Shown here: positions 14,440-16,668 of the stretch, piece after piece | Numbering within the stretch: position 1 is the first letter of the stretch | How the letters are laid out: each line of letters starts with the position of its first letter | Source of the DNA: Deltaproteobacteria bacterium RIFCSPLOWO2_02_FULL_57_26 | GTDB taxonomy: Bacteria; Desulfobacterota; Binatia; UBA9968 | DNA: 16,668 bases | Reading direction: 5' to 3' | NCBI GenBank assembly: GCA_001798455.1 | Contig: MGSI01000012.1 | Span: forward strand, 1-16,668 | The notes under the pieces: generated by a model | Seen by the model: the letters and a program-made list of their open reading frames with translations, nothing else | Databases searched by the model: none | What the model was told of the DNA's origin: nothing | Program-made: the position numbers and the translations under genes

Positions 14440-15159
14440 TTAGAGGCCCGGAGCGTAGAGGTTGTTGGGCAGGCCCTTGATGTAATCTACAGCCTCGCTC
14501 ACTGAGACCACGTCCGCGTATTTGGCATTCATGTCGAAGAGGTTGACCTTGTGCGACGTGGTAAAGCGATCGAAGACACACTCCTCGACGATCGAGACTT
14601 TGTAGTTGTAGGAGAAGGCGTCGATGACGCTGGCGCGCACGCAACCGCTGGTGGTGCATCCGGTAACCAGGACGGTATCCGCGTGGACCTCATTGAGCAT
14701 GCTCGTAAGTGGGGTGCCAAAGAAGGCGCTCGGTTTCTGTTTGCGCACCACGATGTCGCCGTCTTGCGGCGCGATCTCCTCGACGATCTCGTTTCCCTTC
14801 GACCACGTTTCCGTCAGGTCTTCTTGGGAGCGGGCATTTTTCGCTTGCCAGCGGCCGAAGGCGACCACATTGGTGCGATCTTCGTTGCCCGTCGTGAAAA
14901 AGACGGGCAAATGTTTTTTGCGTGCCACGTCCAGGAGCTCGCGGATGCGGTGAACGCTCTCCCAGCCTTCCTCGCCGCAGCTGTTGCGGAAGCGCTCGAC
15001 AGACTTGAGGATCGGCTCGGGTTTGTCGCCGACGAAATTATAGTTCATGTCGATGACCAGGACAGCCGGTCGCTGGCCGAAGCCGCCCTTCTTGCCGTAT
15101 CCGGACTTGGCGAAGACCGCCTTGTCCCTTTCCGTAAAGACATCATCCCACATCGCCAT
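14440..15159 (-). CDS. Isochorismatase-family cysteine hydrolase (amidohydrolase-like)
   Basis: A 239-residue alpha/beta hydrolase of the isochorismatase/N-carbamoylsarcosine amidohydrolase family. The catalytic triad can be placed: Asp37 in VLVIDMNYNF, a Lys in VVRKQKPSAFFGT (140 or 142) and the nucleophile Cys173 in GCTTSGCVRAS. The TTSGCVR stretch is typical of the amide-cleaving members (carbamoylsarcosine, maleamate and related substrates). It has an N-terminal extension of about 30 residues before the first strand (MAMWDDVFTERDKAV), also seen in some carbamoylsarcosine-type enzymes. The ATG at 15159 has AGGAG upstream and a second ATG two codons later. The substrate is unknown. Ammonia or carbamate release would fit the nitrogen-compound theme of the window. 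Confidence 0.9.
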   Translation of the reverse strand: MAMWDDVFTERDKAVFAKSGYGKKGGFGQRPAVLVIDMNYNFVGDKPEPILKSVERFRNSCGEEGWESVHRIRELLDVARKKHLPVFFTTGNEDRTNVVAFGRWQAKNARSQEDLTETWSKGNEIVEEIAPQDGDIVVRKQKPSAFFGTPLTSMLNEVHADTVLVTGCTTSGCVRASVIDAFSYNYKVSIVEECVFDRFTTSHKVNLFDMNAKYADVVSVSEAVDYIKGLPNNLYAPGL

Positions 15160-15313
15160 GGTATTCTCCTCTCTTTTGGTCGCTTCTTCGAGAACTGCCC
15201 CCTAGATAGCAGATAGCGGGGCTAAGTCAAGAGCTGCGCGAAAACTGTGGTTGGAGGAGCGCCAGGCTTGTGCATGCGGCTCGGTCGGTGCTAAAAATGA
15301 CGCTACAAGGACG

Positions 15314-15892
15314 ATGAGAAAGCCCGCTATTATTGTCGCCGCATGCGTCCTTTTAAACGGCTGCACGGCCGTTTGGACGACAGGCGAGGTGCCGTTCGTC
15401 CCGACACCCTTCGAGGTCGTTGATCGCATGCTCGAGATGGCCGAAGTTAAAAAAGTAGACGTGGTTTACGATCTAGGGAGCGGCGATGGCCGGATCGTGA
15501 TCCGGGCGGCCAAAAAGTACGGCGCGAGGGGGGTTGGAATTGAGATCGATCGCCCGTTGGTCGATCTCTCTCGCGCCAAGGCGAGGGATGCGGGAGTAGC
15601 GCATCTGGTAGAATTTTACGAGCAGGATGCCTTGAACGTCGATCTCTCCCAAGCCACTGTGGTTACCCTCTACATGCTCCCTGAGTTTAATGCCCGGTTG
15701 CGACCGATCCTCGCGCAGCAGTTAAAGTCCGGCGCCCGGATCGTCTCCCACGATTTCGATATCGAAGGTTGGGTTCCAAGTAAGGTGGAAAAGATAACCG
15801 GTGGATGGTTACACCAGCATGCAATCTATCTTTGGAGAATGGAGGGGAAGGAACAAAATAATGATGACAGCGTGAAAGGAGCACCGAAATGA
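15314..15892 (+). CDS. Lipoprotein-signal-bearing class I SAM-dependent methyltransferase-like protein
   Basis: A 192-residue protein. I place the start at the ATG at 15314, next to AAGGA at 15307-15311. This gives MRKPAIIVAACVLLNGC, a short lipoprotein signal with a lipobox-like LNGC at residues 14-17. A methyltransferase-like domain follows: VPFVPTPFEVVDRML (27-40), motif I VVYDLGSGDGRIVI (50-63), acidic strand end GVGIEID (73-79), TVVTLYMLPE (115-124) and IVSHDF (143-148). Such proteins with a DLGSGDGR motif are common in environmental genomes, and a related KsgA/DOT1-like fold is likely. An SAM-using enzyme anchored outside the cytoplasm would be odd, so either the signal is not processed or the domain has another job. 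Its TGA overlaps the ATG of the next gene (ATGA), which implies coupling to a transporter binding protein. Confidence 0.8.
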   Translation: MRKPAIIVAACVLLNGCTAVWTTGEVPFVPTPFEVVDRMLEMAEVKKVDVVYDLGSGDGRIVIRAAKKYGARGVGIEIDRPLVDLSRAKARDAGVAHLVEFYEQDALNVDLSQATVVTLYMLPEFNARLRPILAQQLKSGARIVSHDFDIEGWVPSKVEKITGGWLHQHAIYLWRMEGKEQNNDDSVKGAPK

Positions 15893-16668
15893 AAAAGCTT
15901 TATTCTCGTCTCTGTGGTTTTTCAGCGGCCCTATTGGTGGGCCTGACCTTTCCTACGCCACTTTTGGCAGCGGGAGAACTCCAAGTTGGCTATAGCGCCA
16001 TTTCGGCCGCAGTGGCCCCGCTTTGGGCAGCGCAAGAGCGGGGATTCTTTAAAAGGCATGGCCTGGCAACGGAGCTGGTCTATTTCGCGGGAGGGTCTCT
16101 AGTGGCTCTGGGGATTGAGGCCGATTCGATTCAGATCGGCCTCTTCAATGTCGGCGCAGGTGTCGAGGCCCGCTTGGCTGGCGGAAGCATGCTTATTATC
16201 GGTTCTGTCTATGATGTTTACTATTTCCAGATATTTGGTAAACCTACGATCCAAAGCCCGAAGGAGCTTAAGGGGAAAGTCATAGCCGCCAGCCGTGCCG
16301 GCGCGGCCTCGGAATATGGGATTCGCGATGCCCTGGCCTATTACGGGCTCAAAGAGAGCGACTACAAGATCGTCTATGTCGGCGGCACAGATGCCCGCGT
16401 CCAGGCCCTACAGCAAGGGCTGGTCGATGCCTCGATCATCTCTCCTCCAAACGGCCTCATCGCTCAAAAACTTGGATTTAAAGAAGTGCTGAATCTTATG
16501 CAGATGAAGCTTCCATTTGGCTACCTTGGCATCGGGGCGAAGGATTCCTGGGTGCGGCAGAACCGAGATGCGGTGCGCAATTTCCTCAGAGGCTATCTGG
16601 AGGGGCTGGCGCTCTGCCGCAGAGATCGCGAGTATGCCATTCGGCTGATCGGCAAATTCTCTCGGATC
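15889..16668 (+). CDS. ABC transporter substrate-binding protein, NMT1/THI5-like, third and divergent copy (partial, runs off the window)
   Basis: The first 260 codons are present and open to the last base; the 3' end is missing. It starts at the ATG at 15889, preceded by AAAGGAG (15875-15881), with a four-base overlap with the methyltransferase-like gene. The N terminus (MKKLYSRLCG, hydrophobic run, PLLAAGE) is a signal peptide with cleavage expected near residue 27. The mature protein reads LQVGYSAISAAVAPLWAAQERGFFKRHGL, then KSPKELKGK-like IQSPKELKGKVIAAS at about 121-135, and WVRQNRDAVRNFLRGYLEG at about 231-249. It is clearly of the NitT/TauT binding-protein type but distant from the pair at 3398 and 5511. 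The ligand is unknown, and any permease or ATPase would lie beyond the window. Confidence 0.9.
   Translation, partial: MKKLYSRLCGFSAALLVGLTFPTPLLAAGELQVGYSAISAAVAPLWAAQERGFFKRHGLATELVYFAGGSLVALGIEADSIQIGLFNVGAGVEARLAGGSMLIIGSVYDVYYFQIFGKPTIQSPKELKGKVIAASRAGAASEYGIRDALAYYGLKESDYKIVYVGGTDARVQALQQGLVDASIISPPNGLIAQKLGFKEVLNLMQMKLPFGYLGIGAKDSWVRQNRDAVRNFLRGYLEGLALCRRDREYAIRLIGKFSRI

Noticed and set aside
1..16668. tRNA, rRNA, CRISPR arrays or intact transposase genes
   Set aside because: I saw no tRNA-like cloverleaf, rRNA signature, regularly spaced repeat array or transposase motif in the window.

Overview
The window looks like chromosomal DNA from a GC-rich (about 55-60 percent) uncultured soil or groundwater bacterium. 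Several TTG and GTG starts, three NitT/TauT-type (NMT1/THI5-like) binding proteins, molybdenum enzymes and an isochorismatase-type hydrolase fit uncultured Deltaproteobacteria, Binatota, Tectomicrobia or NC10/Rokubacteria lineages. That placement is inference from gene content only; there is no rRNA or other marker gene here.

Region 1 (2-3357, plus strand): a MoaD/ThiS-type beta-grasp protein ending in Gly-Gly, an 869-residue cytoplasmic molybdopterin oxidoreductase with a 4Fe-4S motif (DMSO reductase superfamily), and a second beta-grasp paralogue that lacks the Gly-Gly tail. Region 2 (3398-7292, plus): an ABC importer of the nitrate/sulfonate/thiamine-precursor type with two paralogous binding proteins, one permease and one ATPase. 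A 1.18-kb direct duplication covers the binding protein plus the first part of the ATPase gene. The first ATPase copy is a pseudogene cut off inside its Walker A motif.

Region 3 (7326-11251, minus): a three-gene xanthine dehydrogenase/CO dehydrogenase-family molybdenum hydroxylase in the order FAD subunit, 2Fe-2S subunit, Mo subunit. A 240-bp repeat-bearing spacer separates the last two genes. Region 4 (11361-12451): a stand-alone Smr-domain protein (minus) diverging from a TauE/SafE-type exporter (plus).

Region 5 (12465-13574, minus) is the most notable part. It is a MetE-like (cobalamin-independent methionine synthase family) gene with a single in-frame TGA exactly at the predicted zinc-ligand cysteine of the His-x-Cys motif. 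A 7-bp stem with a GGU apical loop lies 19 nt after the TGA, matching the usual geometry of a bacterial SECIS element. The reading frame and family motifs continue intact for 128 codons after it. I read it as one 369-residue candidate selenoprotein, not two genes or a pseudogene.

Region 6 (13883-16668): a GuaD-like zinc deaminase and an isochorismatase-family cysteine hydrolase (both minus), then a plus-strand pair: a methyltransferase-fold protein with a lipoprotein signal, overlapped by ATGA with a third binding protein that runs off the window. Taken together, the importer, molybdenum hydroxylase, amidohydrolase-like enzyme and deaminase could belong to uptake and breakdown of N-containing or aromatic compounds. 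The sequence does not name the substrate.
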